64,000 bases of DNA from Actinocatenispora comari (GCF_017312725.1 NZ_BOPO01000050.1:22653-86652), one strand, 5' to 3'; counted from the stretch's first letter, positions 18,273-27,900 are shown. Program-made: numbers and translations. The notes: generated from the sequence alone by a model not told the origin.

Positions 18273-19526
18273 TCAGTCCGTTCCGATGGCGTCGACCACC
18301 GGACCGATCACCACCACCGCCGGCGCACCGATCCGCTGCCGGTCCGCCGCCGCCGCGACCGTCGCCAGCGTCGCCCGCACCGTCCGCTGCTCCGGCGTAC
18401 CGCCGCGTTCCACCACCGCCGCCGGCGTGTCGGCGGCCCGTCCGAGCTCGATCAGCCGGCCCGCGATCGCGGCCAGGTTCGCCACCGCCATCAACAGCAC
18501 CACGGTGCCGCGCAGCCGGGCCAACGCCGCCCAGTCCACCAGCGAGTCCGGATGGCCCGGCGGGACGTGGCCGGAGCACACCACCAGCTCGTGCGTGACG
18601 CCGCGATGGGTGACCGGGATGCCCGCCAACCCCGGTACCGCGATCGCGCTGGACACCCCGGGAACCACGGTCACCGGCACGCCGGCGGCCAGGCAGGCCG
18701 CCGCCTCCTCGCCGCCGCGGCCGAACACGAACGGGTCGCCGCCCTTGAGCCGGACCACGAACCGGCCGGCCAGCGCGCGCTCCACCAGGACCGCGTTGAT
18801 CGACTCCTGGGCGAGCTGACGCCCACGCGGGATCTTCGCCGCGTCGATCACCTCGACGTCACCGCGCAGCCCGTCCAGCAGCAGCTGCGGTGCCAGCCGG
18901 TCGACCACCACCACGTCCGCCCGGGACAGCAGCCGCCGACCACGCACCGTGATCAGTTCGGGGTCGCCGGGCCCGGCACCGACCAGCGCCACCCCGGGCA
19001 CCGGACGCGGCGCCGCCGGTACCAGCCGGCCCGCGGGCGGCGGCTCGGGATGCCGGAAGCGGGGCGCGTCGAGGCTGCCGTCGGCCAGGCCGGCGGCGAT
19101 CGCCTCGCGCAGCCGGACCGACCGTCGCGGGTCGCCGCCGCCCCACACCGCGACGGTCAGCTCGTCGGCGCCGGTGACGGTCGGCGTCCAGGCGGTCGCC
19201 ACCGCGGCGTCGTCGGCCCGGACGCAGAACACCCGGCGCCGCTCGGCCTCCGCCGACACCGCGGCGTTCGCGGCCGGGTCGTCGGTGGCCGCCAGTACCA
19301 GCCACTGACCGTCCACATCGGATGGTACGAACTGCCTTTGCCGCCAAGCGATCTCGCCGAGTGAGGCGCGCTCGTCCAGGGCCGGTGTCGCCGCCGGCGC
19401 GACCAGCGTGACGACCGCCCCCGCGGCGAGCAGGGCCGGAATCCGGCGCTGCGCGACCGCGCCGCCGCCCACCACCAGCACCGGGCGGCCGGCAAGCCGC
19501 AGCCCCAGCGGGTACAGCTCGCTCAC
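18273..19526 (-). CDS. cysG: Siroheme synthase-like CysG/CobA: precorrin-2 dehydrogenase + uroporphyrinogen-III C-methyltransferase
   Basis: A 417-residue fusion starting with GTG (SELYPLGLRLAGRP follows), overlapping the upstream cobC by four bases (GTGA). Residues 1-150 are the NAD-binding dehydrogenase/ferrochelatase half (VLVVGGGAVAQRRIPALL). Residues 165-417 are the SAM-dependent SUMT half (VALVGAGPGDPELITVRG, VRLKGGDPFVFGRGGEEA, VPGVSSAIAVP). It makes precorrin-2 and probably sirohydrochlorin/siroheme, a branch point between cobalamin and siroheme. Whether the ferrochelatase step is active cannot be told. Confidence 0.93.
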   Translation of the reverse strand: MSELYPLGLRLAGRPVLVVGGGAVAQRRIPALLAAGAVVTLVAPAATPALDERASLGEIAWRQRQFVPSDVDGQWLVLAATDDPAANAAVSAEAERRRVFCVRADDAAVATAWTPTVTGADELTVAVWGGGDPRRSVRLREAIAAGLADGSLDAPRFRHPEPPPAGRLVPAAPRPVPGVALVGAGPGDPELITVRGRRLLSRADVVVVDRLAPQLLLDGLRGDVEVIDAAKIPRGRQLAQESINAVLVERALAGRFVVRLKGGDPFVFGRGGEEAAACLAAGVPVTVVPGVSSAIAVPGLAGIPVTHRGVTHELVVCSGHVPPGHPDSLVDWAALARLRGTVVLLMAVANLAAIAGRLIELGRAADTPAAVVERGGTPEQRTVRATLATVAAAADRQRIGAPAVVVIGPVVDAIGTD

Positions 19527-20710
19527 CGGGCACCGCCGCACGCCGTCAGCGCCGCGACGAACCGGTCGGTGGTACCGGCGTCCCGGACGGTGATGCGCAG
19601 CCAGTCCGGGCCGAGACCCGGGAAGGTGTCGCCGCGGCGCACGGCGTACCCGGCGGCGCGCAGCTCGTCCCGCAACCGGTGCGCACCGGGCCGATGGACC
19701 AACACGAAGCGTGATCTCGGCTCGCCCACCACGGGCAGCCCGGCGGCGGCCAGCCGGGCCACCAGGTACCGCCGGTCGGTGTCGAGCCGCTCGGCGATGC
19801 GCCGCTCCGCGGCCACCGCGCGCGGCTCGGCGAGTACCCGGGCGGCCGCCAGGGCCGGCGACGAGACCGGCCACAGCGGCTGGGCCGCGGCGCAGCGGCC
19901 GACCACGCCGGCCGGGCCGAGCAGGTACCCGACGCGCAGGCCGGCGAGCCCCCAGGTCTTGGTGAAGCTACGGATCACCACCAGGCCGGGCAGGTCACGG
20001 CGGCCCGCGAGCGACTCCGGCTCGCCCGGCACCGTGTCGGCGAACGCCTCGTCGACCACCACGACCCGACCGGGCCGGCACAGCCCGGCGATCGTCTCCG
20101 CCGGATGCAGCACCGATGTCGGGTTCGTCGGGTTGCCGATCATGACCAGGTCGGCGTCGTCCGGCACCAGCTCGGGTGCCAGCTCGAACGGCGGCTCCAG
20201 CAGCACCCGGTCGACCCGGTGCCCGGCCGCCCGCAGCGCCGCCTCCGGCTCGGTGAACTGCGGATGCACCAGCACCGCGCGGCGCACCGGCAGCGCCCGC
20301 GCCAGCAGTACGAACGCCTCCGCCGCGCCGGCGGTGAGCAGTACCTCGGACTCCGGCCGGCGGTGCCGGGCGGCCACCGCGGCGCGGGCCGGACCCGGAT
20401 CGGGGTAGCGCGCGAGGTCGTCGAGCGCGGCCCGGACCGCGTCGGCGAGCCAGCCCGGCGCCGGTTCGTGCCGGACGTTGACGGCAAGATCCACGAGGCC
20501 GGGCGCCAGTTCGGTGTCGCCATGGTGACTCAGATCGACGGCGTCGGCGGCTAGGCTCCGCTCCGGAAGCGCGACGGAACGCTCGCTCGATGCCACGCTG
20601 AGTGCTCCGTCCGGTGACGCAGCGAGGGCGCCTCCGCTCGCCGACCCGGGCGAAGCGCCCGAAGACGTCGTCGCGACGGTGACGCCGACCGCACCCGGAT
20701 TCATAGCCAT
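19523..20710 (-). CDS. cobC: CobC-type PLP aminotransferase/decarboxylase
   Basis: A 395-residue fold-type I PLP enzyme related to histidinol-phosphate aminotransferase. Residues from about 70 match the family: VNVRHEPAPGWL, MIGNPTNPTSVL, VVDEAFADTV, and VIRSFTKTWGLAGLRVGYLL with the PLP lysine. The overlap with the cobA/cysG gene and the nearby cobB, cobQ and cbiB genes support a role in making the aminopropanol phosphate arm of cobalamin (threonine-phosphate decarboxylase). The first 60 residues are low-complexity Ser/Ala/Gly and may be untranslated or disordered; a second ATG is at 20704. Confidence 0.85.
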   Translation of the reverse strand: MAMNPGAVGVTVATTSSGASPGSASGGALAASPDGALSVASSERSVALPERSLAADAVDLSHHGDTELAPGLVDLAVNVRHEPAPGWLADAVRAALDDLARYPDPGPARAAVAARHRRPESEVLLTAGAAEAFVLLARALPVRRAVLVHPQFTEPEAALRAAGHRVDRVLLEPPFELAPELVPDDADLVMIGNPTNPTSVLHPAETIAGLCRPGRVVVVDEAFADTVPGEPESLAGRRDLPGLVVIRSFTKTWGLAGLRVGYLLGPAGVVGRCAAAQPLWPVSSPALAAARVLAEPRAVAAERRIAERLDTDRRYLVARLAAAGLPVVGEPRSRFVLVHRPGAHRLRDELRAAGYAVRRGDTFPGLGPDWLRITVRDAGTTDRFVAALTACGGAR

Positions 20711-20884
20711 GACGCCATTCTCACAACCGAACGAACGGCCGAGTGTGTGCGGCCCAGTCTTGCCTTAATGTGCCTCGCTGGGATTTCGTGACCTGCGATC
20801 CCGGCATGCCGGCCGCGCAGCGGCCGGGGCGGAGCAGCAGCGGTCATGAGGACCGCAGTCTCGGCGTACGGGGAGGATTCAGCG

Positions 20885-21796
20885 TTGACGACTCCACAGA
20901 GCGGCCCGCCCGACGACCGTCGCACCGCGGCGCCGCCGGGCAGCGGTCGGCACCGTTCGGACCTGCCCATGCAGGCGCCGAACGCACCGACCGCGGCCGG
21001 CCCGCCGGCGCGCGGGTTCGCCGCACCGCCCAGCTCGCCGGGGCCCTACGGGTCGCCCGGCCCGTACGGACCGCCCGGTGGCGGCTTCCCGTCACCGAAC
21101 GGGGCCGGGCCGTACGTGCCGTCCGCGCGCTCCGGCCCGCGCAACGAGCCCGTGCAGCCGCAGGACTCGGCCGCCGGCCGCTACCGGTCGCTGAAGGACA
21201 TGTCGGCCCAGCAGCCGCCGGCCGCCCCGCCGCAACGGGCCGCGCCGCGGCAGACCGCCGTGCCGGACGCGCTGCAGAACCTCACCACGACCACCGAACA
21301 GCCGAAGCGGAAGTGGACCGGGCGCCGGTGGACCATCCTCGGCAGCATCGCCGGCGCGGTGGTGCTGGTGCTGGTCGTCGGCGGCTACTTCGGCTACCGA
21401 GCGGTCGCGCCCTACTACGGGCTCGGCTACGTCAGCGGGCGCTCCACCACCGTCGAGGGGGTGAAGCTGACCACGACCCAGGTCAAGTGCGGGCTGTCCA
21501 CGCCGCCGTTCGGCGAGCGCGGCACGCCGCACGGCGCGTACTGCGCGATCGTCGTCTCGGCGCACAACGTCGGCAAGCAGACCGCGGTGATCAACCTGCG
21601 CACCTGGACCGCCGACCTGGACGTCGGGCTGGACCACGTCGAGCCGGTCACCGAGTGGCTCGCGTTCCGCAACGAGATCGTCGAGACCGGGCAGAAGGCC
21701 AGCTTCCAGCTCGCGTACGACATCCCGACCGGTGCCCGGCTGGACCGGTTGCACCTGGTCGTCGGCGAGCACAACGGCACCATCGCCACCACCTGA
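20885..21796 (+). CDS. Single-pass membrane protein with proline-rich cytosolic region
   Basis: A 303-residue protein of unknown function. TTG at 20885 is taken as start because GGGAGG lies eight bases upstream; the ATG at 20846 has none. Residues 1-145 are disordered and rich in Pro, Gly and Ala. A basic patch (KRKWTGRRW) precedes one TM helix (ILGSIAGAVVLVLVVGGYFGY). The 110-residue extracytoplasmic domain is a likely beta-sandwich, resembling DUF4352-type domains (VSAHNVGKQTAVINLRTW, FQLAYDIPTGA). It lies alone, divergent from cobC, and is followed by a hairpin. Confidence 0.75.
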   Translation: MTTPQSGPPDDRRTAAPPGSGRHRSDLPMQAPNAPTAAGPPARGFAAPPSSPGPYGSPGPYGPPGGGFPSPNGAGPYVPSARSGPRNEPVQPQDSAAGRYRSLKDMSAQQPPAAPPQRAAPRQTAVPDALQNLTTTTEQPKRKWTGRRWTILGSIAGAVVLVLVVGGYFGYRAVAPYYGLGYVSGRSTTVEGVKLTTTQVKCGLSTPPFGERGTPHGAYCAIVVSAHNVGKQTAVINLRTWTADLDVGLDHVEPVTEWLAFRNEIVETGQKASFQLAYDIPTGARLDRLHLVVGEHNGTIATT

Positions 21797-21808
21797 GACC
21801 GAACCGGC

Positions 21809-21835
21809 CGCGCCGTCTCGTACCGGGACGGCGCG
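21809..21835. terminator. Terminator hairpin between convergent genes
   Basis: CGCGCCGTC (21809-21817) pairs perfectly with GACGGCGCG (21827-21835) around a nine-base loop, 13 bases after the stop of the membrane protein gene. Confidence 0.65.
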
Positions 21836-21985
21836 CCGGTCCGGCCGCGCCGCAGCACCGGCGCGACGGCAACGGCGACCGGCGCCACGCCGTGAGCGGC
21901 CGGCGCACCGGTGTGTGCGGGTGGCGAGGTCGGCACGGCGGCGCAGCGGTGCGCTGACGGACATCGAGCTACCGAACCCCGGCCG

Positions 21986-22579
21986 TCAGCCGGCCGCGTG
22001 CGGGTCGCCGCGCAGGTCGGCCGGGACCAGCGACCAGACGCTCAGGTCGACCCGGCCCGACTCGACCACGCCCGCGTTGCGCAGCAGGCCCTCGTAGACG
22101 AAGCCGGCCTTCTCGGCCACCCGGCGGGAGGCCACGTTGCCGGCCGCGACGCGCACCTCGACCCGCTGGAACCGGTGCTCCAGGATCAGGTCGACGGCGA
22201 GCGCGTCGGCCGCCTCCGCGGTGTAGCCGAAACCGCGCGCATCGGGTGCCACCGCGTACGAGATCTCGGTGCTGTGGGTGCCCCAGTCGGTGCGCTTGGT
22301 CCACAGCAGGCCGACCAGCCGGTCGTCGTCGCGCTGCACGATGCCGTAGTGGTCGCCGTCGCCTCGGGTGCGCCGCTCGGCCGCCATCCAGGTGCACCAC
22401 ATCTTCGCGTCGGCGTCCGTGTACGGCGAGGGGAGCGACATCCAGCGCCGGGTCTGCCGATCGGCGAACACCGCGGTGACCTCGGACGTGTCCGCACCGG
22501 TCAGCGGGCGCACCAGCAGCCGGGGCGTGACCACGGTCAGCTCCGGGAAGCGGGCAGCCGAAACTGTCTGCGCGGTCAT
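21986..22579 (-). CDS. GNAT acetyltransferase, RimJ/RimL type
   Basis: A 197-residue acetyltransferase beginning MTAQTVSAARFPELT, with AGGACAG just upstream; further ATGs at 22597 and 22636 are alternatives. Typical elements are RLLVRPLTGADTSEV at the N-terminus, EISYAVAPDARGFGYTAEA (acetyl-CoA loop) and RVAAGNVASRRVAEKAGFVYEG. Such enzymes acetylate N-termini of ribosomal proteins or small molecules; the substrate here is unknown. It is monocistronic. Confidence 0.85.
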   Translation of the reverse strand: MTAQTVSAARFPELTVVTPRLLVRPLTGADTSEVTAVFADRQTRRWMSLPSPYTDADAKMWCTWMAAERRTRGDGDHYGIVQRDDDRLVGLLWTKRTDWGTHSTEISYAVAPDARGFGYTAEAADALAVDLILEHRFQRVEVRVAAGNVASRRVAEKAGFVYEGLLRNAGVVESGRVDLSVWSLVPADLRGDPHAAG

Positions 22580-22676
22580 CTGTCCTGCCTTCGTCATACC
22601 GCCCCCGCGGGACCAAAGCACGTCAACAGTACTCACCCGCCCGGCTCGGAACCAAACCGCCCACGCGGCGCGAAAG

Positions 22677-24083
22677 TCAGCCGATGGCCGCCACGAACCG
22701 CGCAGCCATCTCGGGATGGCCGGCCCAGTGTACGGTCAAGAACGAGGCGTGCACCTTGCGCCAGATGAAGCCCTCCGGCCGACCGCCGTTCCACTGCCAG
22801 GCCGCGTTGTCGCCGGCCCGCGGCGTCACCGTCGCGCGGTGGTGCTTGTGCCCGACCACCCGGGCGCCGACCTTGACCACCGAGCTCGACGCCCGCGCCA
22901 CCGCATCCCGGTAGCCCAGCACCAGCAGGTTCGTGGTCTGTGCGGACGCGTCGAACATGCCGCACATCTCCCGCCCGTCGTGCTCCTTGACCAACCAGAG
23001 CAGACCCGCGTTCTCGGCATAGATCGGGCCGTCCTCGCGGGCCAGCGCGACCACGTCGTCCTGCAGCCGCCGGTTCGCCGACAGCTCGTCCGCGAACGCC
23101 TCCGGGAAACCACCGCCGAACACCAGCGCCCGGGTACCGGCGGGCAGCCGCTCGTCGCGCACCGGGTCGAACGGCACCACCTCCGCACCGGCGGCGGTCA
23201 GCAGCTCACCGGTCTCCGGGTACGAGAAGCTGAACGGGTCGGAGCCCGCCACCGCGACGATCGGCCGCTCCCCGGCGGCCGGCAGGCGGTCGGTGGCGTA
23301 CCCGACGGCGGCCGGCGAGACCGGCGCGGCGGCCTCCGCCGCGGCGCCGACGGCGGACTCCGGCGACCAGGTGTCCACCGACAGCGGCGGCGCGGACCGG
23401 GCCAGCGCCAGCAGCCGCTCCAGGTCGAGCCGGGCCAGCATCCGCTCCCCCAGCCGGCGCACCGCGCGCACCGCGTCGACCGCGCCGTCCACCACCGGAA
23501 CCATCCCGTACGTCCGGGGCGGCAGCTGGCTGAAGTCGTGCCGGCGCAGCACCCCCAGCACCGGGACGCCGATCTCGCCGAGCGCCGAGCGCAGGATCTC
23601 CTCGTGCCGGTCGGACGAGACCCGGGTCAGGATCACCCCGCCGAGCCAGAGCTGGTCGTCGTACGCCCGGAAGCCGTGCACCAGGGCGGCCGCCGACTGG
23701 CCCATCGCCGCCGCGTCCACCACCAGCACCACCGGCGCCCGCAGCATGCCGGCGACCTGGGCGGTGTTCTCCTCGCCGGCCCGGCCGGACAGCCCGTCGT
23801 AGAGGCCCATCGTGCCCTCCACGATCGCCACGTCAGCGTCCCGGGCACCGTGCAGGAACAGGCCGGGCAGCAGGTCGCCGCCGACCATCCGGGGGTCCAG
23901 GTTGCGGCCGACCCGGCCGGCGGCGAGACCGAGATAGCCGGAATCGACATGATCCGGACCGATCTTGAACCCGGCCATGGTCAGACCGCGCGCCGCCAGC
24001 GCCGCGATCAGGCCGACGGACACTGCGGTCTTGCCGTGCCCGGACGAGGGCGCGGTGATCACGAGGCGGGGAACGGCGGGCAT
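22677..24083 (-). CDS. cobB: Cobyrinic acid a,c-diamide synthase
   Basis: A 468-residue ATP-dependent amidotransferase starting MPAVPRLVITAPSSGHGKT. The N-terminal dethiobiotin-synthetase-like domain has the P-loop APSSGHGKT and KIGPDHVDSGYL. The C-terminal glutaminase domain has LVFGGGFPEAFADEL and the ending YLVKEHDGREMCG region; the catalytic Cys is expected in ENAGLLWLVKEHDG, where the usual E-C-G-G-xM-Y-L appears as YAENAGLLWLV without Cys, so ammonia rather than glutamine use, or a divergent nucleophile, should be considered. The product feeds CobQ and CbiB encoded about 10 kb away on the same strand. GAGGAG precedes the ATG. Confidence 0.9.
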   Translation of the reverse strand: MPAVPRLVITAPSSGHGKTAVSVGLIAALAARGLTMAGFKIGPDHVDSGYLGLAAGRVGRNLDPRMVGGDLLPGLFLHGARDADVAIVEGTMGLYDGLSGRAGEENTAQVAGMLRAPVVLVVDAAAMGQSAAALVHGFRAYDDQLWLGGVILTRVSSDRHEEILRSALGEIGVPVLGVLRRHDFSQLPPRTYGMVPVVDGAVDAVRAVRRLGERMLARLDLERLLALARSAPPLSVDTWSPESAVGAAAEAAAPVSPAAVGYATDRLPAAGERPIVAVAGSDPFSFSYPETGELLTAAGAEVVPFDPVRDERLPAGTRALVFGGGFPEAFADELSANRRLQDDVVALAREDGPIYAENAGLLWLVKEHDGREMCGMFDASAQTTNLLVLGYRDAVARASSSVVKVGARVVGHKHHRATVTPRAGDNAAWQWNGGRPEGFIWRKVHASFLTVHWAGHPEMAARFVAAIG

Positions 24084-24248
24084 CGGGGCACTCCTCGGTG
24101 CGGAAAGGGCAATGATCCACTCAAGGGTCTGCCGGCGGACCTCGTCCGAAGATCCCCCGAACAGCCCCTGTCAGTCTGCGCAACGCATGCAAACCACAGC
24201 TCAGCGCCCCCGGTGCCGCCGCCCGGCGCAGGTCGGTAGCGTTGACCC

Positions 24249-25223
24249 GTGCCCGACACCGGCTCGCCGACGCAGGCGAGGCCCAGCGTTCTCGGCGTGC
24301 TCCGCACGCCCCGCTGGGTGCTGTTCGGACTGCTCGCGATCGCGCTGGCGGTCGGCATGGTCTTCCTCGGCGTCTGGCAGCTGCACCGCTACCAGCTGCG
24401 CTCCAGCATCAACGATCGGATCGACCGGCACGCCGCCGCGGCGCCGGTCGCCGGCACCGACCGGATCCTGCCGGCCGGGCGCAGCCCGTCGGACGCCGAC
24501 GAGTACCTCCGCGTCCGGCTCACCGGCCGGTACGACCCGGCGCACCAGATGCTCGCCCGGGTCCGCACCGTCAACGGCAACGTCGGGTACGAGATCCTCA
24601 CCCCGCTGCGCCGCTCCGACGGCACCGCGGTGCTGGTCGACCGTGGCTGGCTGCCGCCGGCCGATCCGGACGGCGCGGCCGACCCGAAGGTACCGGCGAC
24701 GCCGCGCGGCACCGTGACCGTGGTCGGCCAGGTACGGCTGCCGGAGAGCGGTGGCAGTGGCCCGACCCGGCGCAACGGCCACGTGGAGGTGCGCCGGATC
24801 GATCCGCGGCTGCTCGCGTCCGCGGTGCCCTACCCGATCGCCGGCGGCTACGTCACCGCCACCTCGCAGACCCCGGCGCTGTCCTCCCGGTTCGTCCCGA
24901 TCCCGATCGACCACCAGAACGCCGCGATGAACCTGTCGTACATCCTGCAGTGGTGGCTGTTCTCCGGCATGGCGCTGGTGGGCTTCGGGCTGCTGATGCG
25001 GTGGGAGTCGCGCAAGCGGGCCGGGCTGTCCGCGCCCGGAGACCGCCCACCCGGCGCGCGGTCGGCCGGGGCGTCGGCGGGCCGCGGTTCGCGGCTGCCC
25101 GAGGACGAGCCGGCCCGACCCGCCGGCGGCTCGCGGCTGCCGGAGGACAACGTGGCCGCGGCGGCGCCCGCCGTCCCGGATCGTTCGTCCCGGCTGCCGG
25201 AGGACCACCCCGGCACGCCCTGA
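24249..25223 (+). CDS. SURF1-family cytochrome oxidase assembly protein
   Basis: A 324-residue protein with two TM helices, at about residues 24-45 (WVLFGLLAIALAVGMVFLGVW) and 235-255, enclosing the periplasmic SURF1 domain. Family marks are GVWQLHRYQLR, VLVDRGWLPP and NLSYILQWWLFS. SURF1 aids haem insertion in aa3 oxidase. The 70-residue cytosolic tail contains three copies of S-R-L-P-E-D (about residues 280-320), a tail expansion not typical of the family. TAGCGT six bases before the GTG start suggests a leaderless message. Confidence 0.88.
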   Translation: MPDTGSPTQARPSVLGVLRTPRWVLFGLLAIALAVGMVFLGVWQLHRYQLRSSINDRIDRHAAAAPVAGTDRILPAGRSPSDADEYLRVRLTGRYDPAHQMLARVRTVNGNVGYEILTPLRRSDGTAVLVDRGWLPPADPDGAADPKVPATPRGTVTVVGQVRLPESGGSGPTRRNGHVEVRRIDPRLLASAVPYPIAGGYVTATSQTPALSSRFVPIPIDHQNAAMNLSYILQWWLFSGMALVGFGLLMRWESRKRAGLSAPGDRPPGARSAGASAGRGSRLPEDEPARPAGGSRLPEDNVAAAAPAVPDRSSRLPEDHPGTP

Positions 25224-25261
25224 CCGGCCCGTGCGCGCGGGAGGGTCGGGCGTCGTCGGGG

Positions 25262-26803
25262 TCAGCCGGCCGGTTCACCACCCGAGGCGCGCCAGATCTC
25301 CCGCACCGTGTCGATGGTGTCCGCCTCCGCCGCCGACTTGTCCTCCCGGTAGCGCAGCACCCGGGCGAACCGCAACGCCAGCCCGGCCGGGTACCGCGGG
25401 CTGGTCTGCACGCCGTCGAACGCGACCTCGACGAGCAGCTCCGGCCGGACCCGAACCAGGTAGCGCCCGGTGTCGACGGCCAACTCCTGGAGCCGTTCGG
25501 TCTGCCAGGCGAGCATCGCGTCGGTCAGCCCCTTGAACGTCTTGCCCAGCATCACGAAGCCGTCCGGGCCGGCGGCGCCGAGGTGCAGGTTGGACAGCAG
25601 GCCACGGCGCCGGCCGTGACCCCACTCGGCGGCCAGCACGACCAGGTCGAGGGTGTGCCGGGGCTTCACCTTCAGCCAGCCACCGCCGCGCCGCCCCGCC
25701 TCGTACGGCGCGGCGAGCGACTTGATCACCACGCCCTCCTGCCCGGCGGCGACGGCGTCGGCGAACCGCTGCTGGGCCTCCTGGGCCGAGCCGGTGGTGC
25801 GCCGACCGACCCGGGCCACCGCGGGCACGATCCGGGCCAGTTCGGCGAACCGGGCCGATGCCGGCTCGTCGAGCAGGTCGACCCCGTCGGCATGCAGCAC
25901 GTCGAAGAAGAACGGATGCAGCGGTAGCTGCGCCGGATCGGGTGCCCGCCGACCGATCCGCGCCGCGGTCACCTGGAACGGCCGGGGCCGGCCGGCGTCG
26001 GTCAGCGCCAGCGCCTCGCCGTCCAGCACCAGGCTGCCAGCCGGCATCGCCCGGGCCGCCGCCACCAGCTCCGGCACCCGGTCGGTGATGTCGTCCAGGC
26101 TGCGGGTGAACACGGCCACCTCGGAGCCGTCCCGGTGCACCTGCACCCGGACGCCGTCCAGCTTGTCGTCGACCGAGACCGGCGCGCCGTCGACCGCCAG
26201 CCGGCGCATCGCCTCGGCCACGTCCGGCGCCGGCTGGGCCAGCATCGGCGCCAGCGGCCGCCCCACCGTCAGGCCGAACTCGGCGAGCGCGGCCTCGCCA
26301 CCGGACAGCGCGGCGGCGGCGACGGCGCGCAGGTCGCCGGACCGCAGCAGCGCGCGCCGGACGGCGGTCGAGTCGACCTCGGCGGCCCGGGCCACCGCCT
26401 CGGCCAGCACACCGGCCAGCGCTCCCTGCCGCACCTCGCCGGCCACCAGCCCGGACAGCAGCCGCTGCTCGTCGGCGGTCGCGGCGCCGAACAGCTGGCC
26501 GAGCATGGCCCGCCGCCGGGTGGTCGAGCCCGCACCGCGCTGACCGGCGATCTCGGCGAACGCGACGTCGACCGCGGCGACGGTCAGCGTCGGATGCTCG
26601 GTCGGGGCGGGCAGCTCGCGCAGCCCCGCCCAGCCGACGCCGAGCTGACGCTGGCGCAGCTCGCCGGACAGGTAGGCGACGCCGGCGGCCACCTCGTCGG
26701 GCGCGAGCCGGCGCAGCGCGTCGGCGAGCAGCTCCACCTTCGCCAGCCGCGACCGGGTCGCCGCCACCGCGGCCGAGGTCGACGCCACCTCCGCGAACAA
26801 CAT
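25262..26803 (-). CDS. ligB: ATP-dependent DNA ligase, LigB type
   Basis: A 513-residue ligase. The N-terminal 200 residues form the helical DNA-binding domain. The adenylation motif I is DDKLDGVRVQ with nucleophile K214; further motifs are VLDGEALAL, FFFDVLHADG, EGVVIKSLAAPYEAG and WLKVKPRHTLD (motif V). It resembles mycobacterial LigB and archaeal-type ligases rather than LigC or LigD. A role in repair rather than replication is likely because actinobacteria use NAD-dependent LigA for replication. The start at 26803 is chosen since the extra upstream 44 residues of open frame are unlike the family. Confidence 0.9.
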   Translation of the reverse strand: MLFAEVASTSAAVAATRSRLAKVELLADALRRLAPDEVAAGVAYLSGELRQRQLGVGWAGLRELPAPTEHPTLTVAAVDVAFAEIAGQRGAGSTTRRRAMLGQLFGAATADEQRLLSGLVAGEVRQGALAGVLAEAVARAAEVDSTAVRRALLRSGDLRAVAAAALSGGEAALAEFGLTVGRPLAPMLAQPAPDVAEAMRRLAVDGAPVSVDDKLDGVRVQVHRDGSEVAVFTRSLDDITDRVPELVAAARAMPAGSLVLDGEALALTDAGRPRPFQVTAARIGRRAPDPAQLPLHPFFFDVLHADGVDLLDEPASARFAELARIVPAVARVGRRTTGSAQEAQQRFADAVAAGQEGVVIKSLAAPYEAGRRGGGWLKVKPRHTLDLVVLAAEWGHGRRRGLLSNLHLGAAGPDGFVMLGKTFKGLTDAMLAWQTERLQELAVDTGRYLVRVRPELLVEVAFDGVQTSPRYPAGLALRFARVLRYREDKSAAEADTIDTVREIWRASGGEPAG

Positions 26804-27081
26804 CCACCCATCCTGCCCGGCCGGTACGACACTTCCGCGGCGATCGGGGCGGTCGGCCGGCGGCTCGACCGTCCAGATCGGACCGTCCGAACCGGAGGGT
26901 CGCCCCGGACCGGACGCCGGGAACGTCGTACCCATCTGGCACAGTGGGCGCGGCCGTGTCGATCGGTGCGTTCCGGTGTCGTACCAGCCTGCCGGGACGG
27001 GCAGCGAGCAGACCGTGCCATTCGGTGCATCGGCGCCGCCCGGCCTCGGGCGGCGCCGCGATTCTGGGGAGGACGCCGACG

Positions 27082-27900
27082 ATGGTGATGGGGCCGACGC
27101 ACGCGATGTCCGGCGCCGCGGTCTGGCTGGCCGGCTGCTGGGCCGCCGGCCACTGGTGGGACTACCACCCCGACCCGGTGCAGCTCGGCGTCGGCGCCGC
27201 GGTGTGTGCCGGCGCGGCGCTGCTGCCCGACCTCGACCTGTCCGGCCGGGTCACCGCCAACAAGGGCGGCGCCATCGTCGCGCACACGTTCGGCGTCGTG
27301 TCGTTGTTCCTCGCCGAGTGCGTCGAGAAGATCTCCCTCGGGGTCTACAAGCTGACCCGGATGCGCCGCGATCCGCAGCGGCACAACGGTCACCGCACCC
27401 TCACGCACACCTGGCTGTTCAACGTCGGGCTCGGGTTCGGCGTCGGCGAGCTGTGCACCAGGTTCGGCAAGTGGGCGGTGATCGGCGTGCTGTTCTTCAT
27501 GTTCGCGCTGGCCATTCGCGGCCTGCTGCACACCTGGGCGAAGAAGCGCGGCTGGGTGATCACCACCTTGTGCGCGCTCGCCGCCGCCTTCTCCGCGTAC
27601 GCGTTGCTGCCGACCGGCCGCGGCTACCCGGTGATCGGCGTGGCCATCGCCGCCGGCGGCATCGTGCACACGTTCGGCGACATGATCACCAAGGAGGGCT
27701 GCCCGGTGATCTGGCCGCTGCCGACGGGGCGGCGCACCTGGCGCGAGTTCGGCGTGCCCGACGCGGTTGCTGTCAAGGTCGGCGGCGGGGTCGAACGGAG
27801 GCTGCTGCTGCCGGTGTTCGTGCTGGTCGCGCTCGTCGCCGGGGTCGCCGTGCTGGCACCCGGCTTCCTACACCACCTGGCCGACTCCGCGCTCGGCTGA
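27082..27900 (+). CDS. Membrane-bound metal-dependent hydrolase, YdjM type
   Basis: A 272-residue protein with about five TM segments, starting at 27082, nine bases after GGGGAGGA. Features typical of YdjM/DUF457 proteins are GPTHAMSGAAVW at the start, the metal-site motif LLPDLDLSGRV, HRTLTHTWLF, and GGIVHTFGDMITKEGCPVIWP with the conserved His and Asp. In Escherichia coli ydjM is LexA-regulated; no LexA box is visible here. Monocistronic, ending in a strong hairpin. Confidence 0.85.
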   Translation: MVMGPTHAMSGAAVWLAGCWAAGHWWDYHPDPVQLGVGAAVCAGAALLPDLDLSGRVTANKGGAIVAHTFGVVSLFLAECVEKISLGVYKLTRMRRDPQRHNGHRTLTHTWLFNVGLGFGVGELCTRFGKWAVIGVLFFMFALAIRGLLHTWAKKRGWVITTLCALAAAFSAYALLPTGRGYPVIGVAIAAGGIVHTFGDMITKEGCPVIWPLPTGRRTWREFGVPDAVAVKVGGGVERRLLLPVFVLVALVAGVAVLAPGFLHHLADSALG

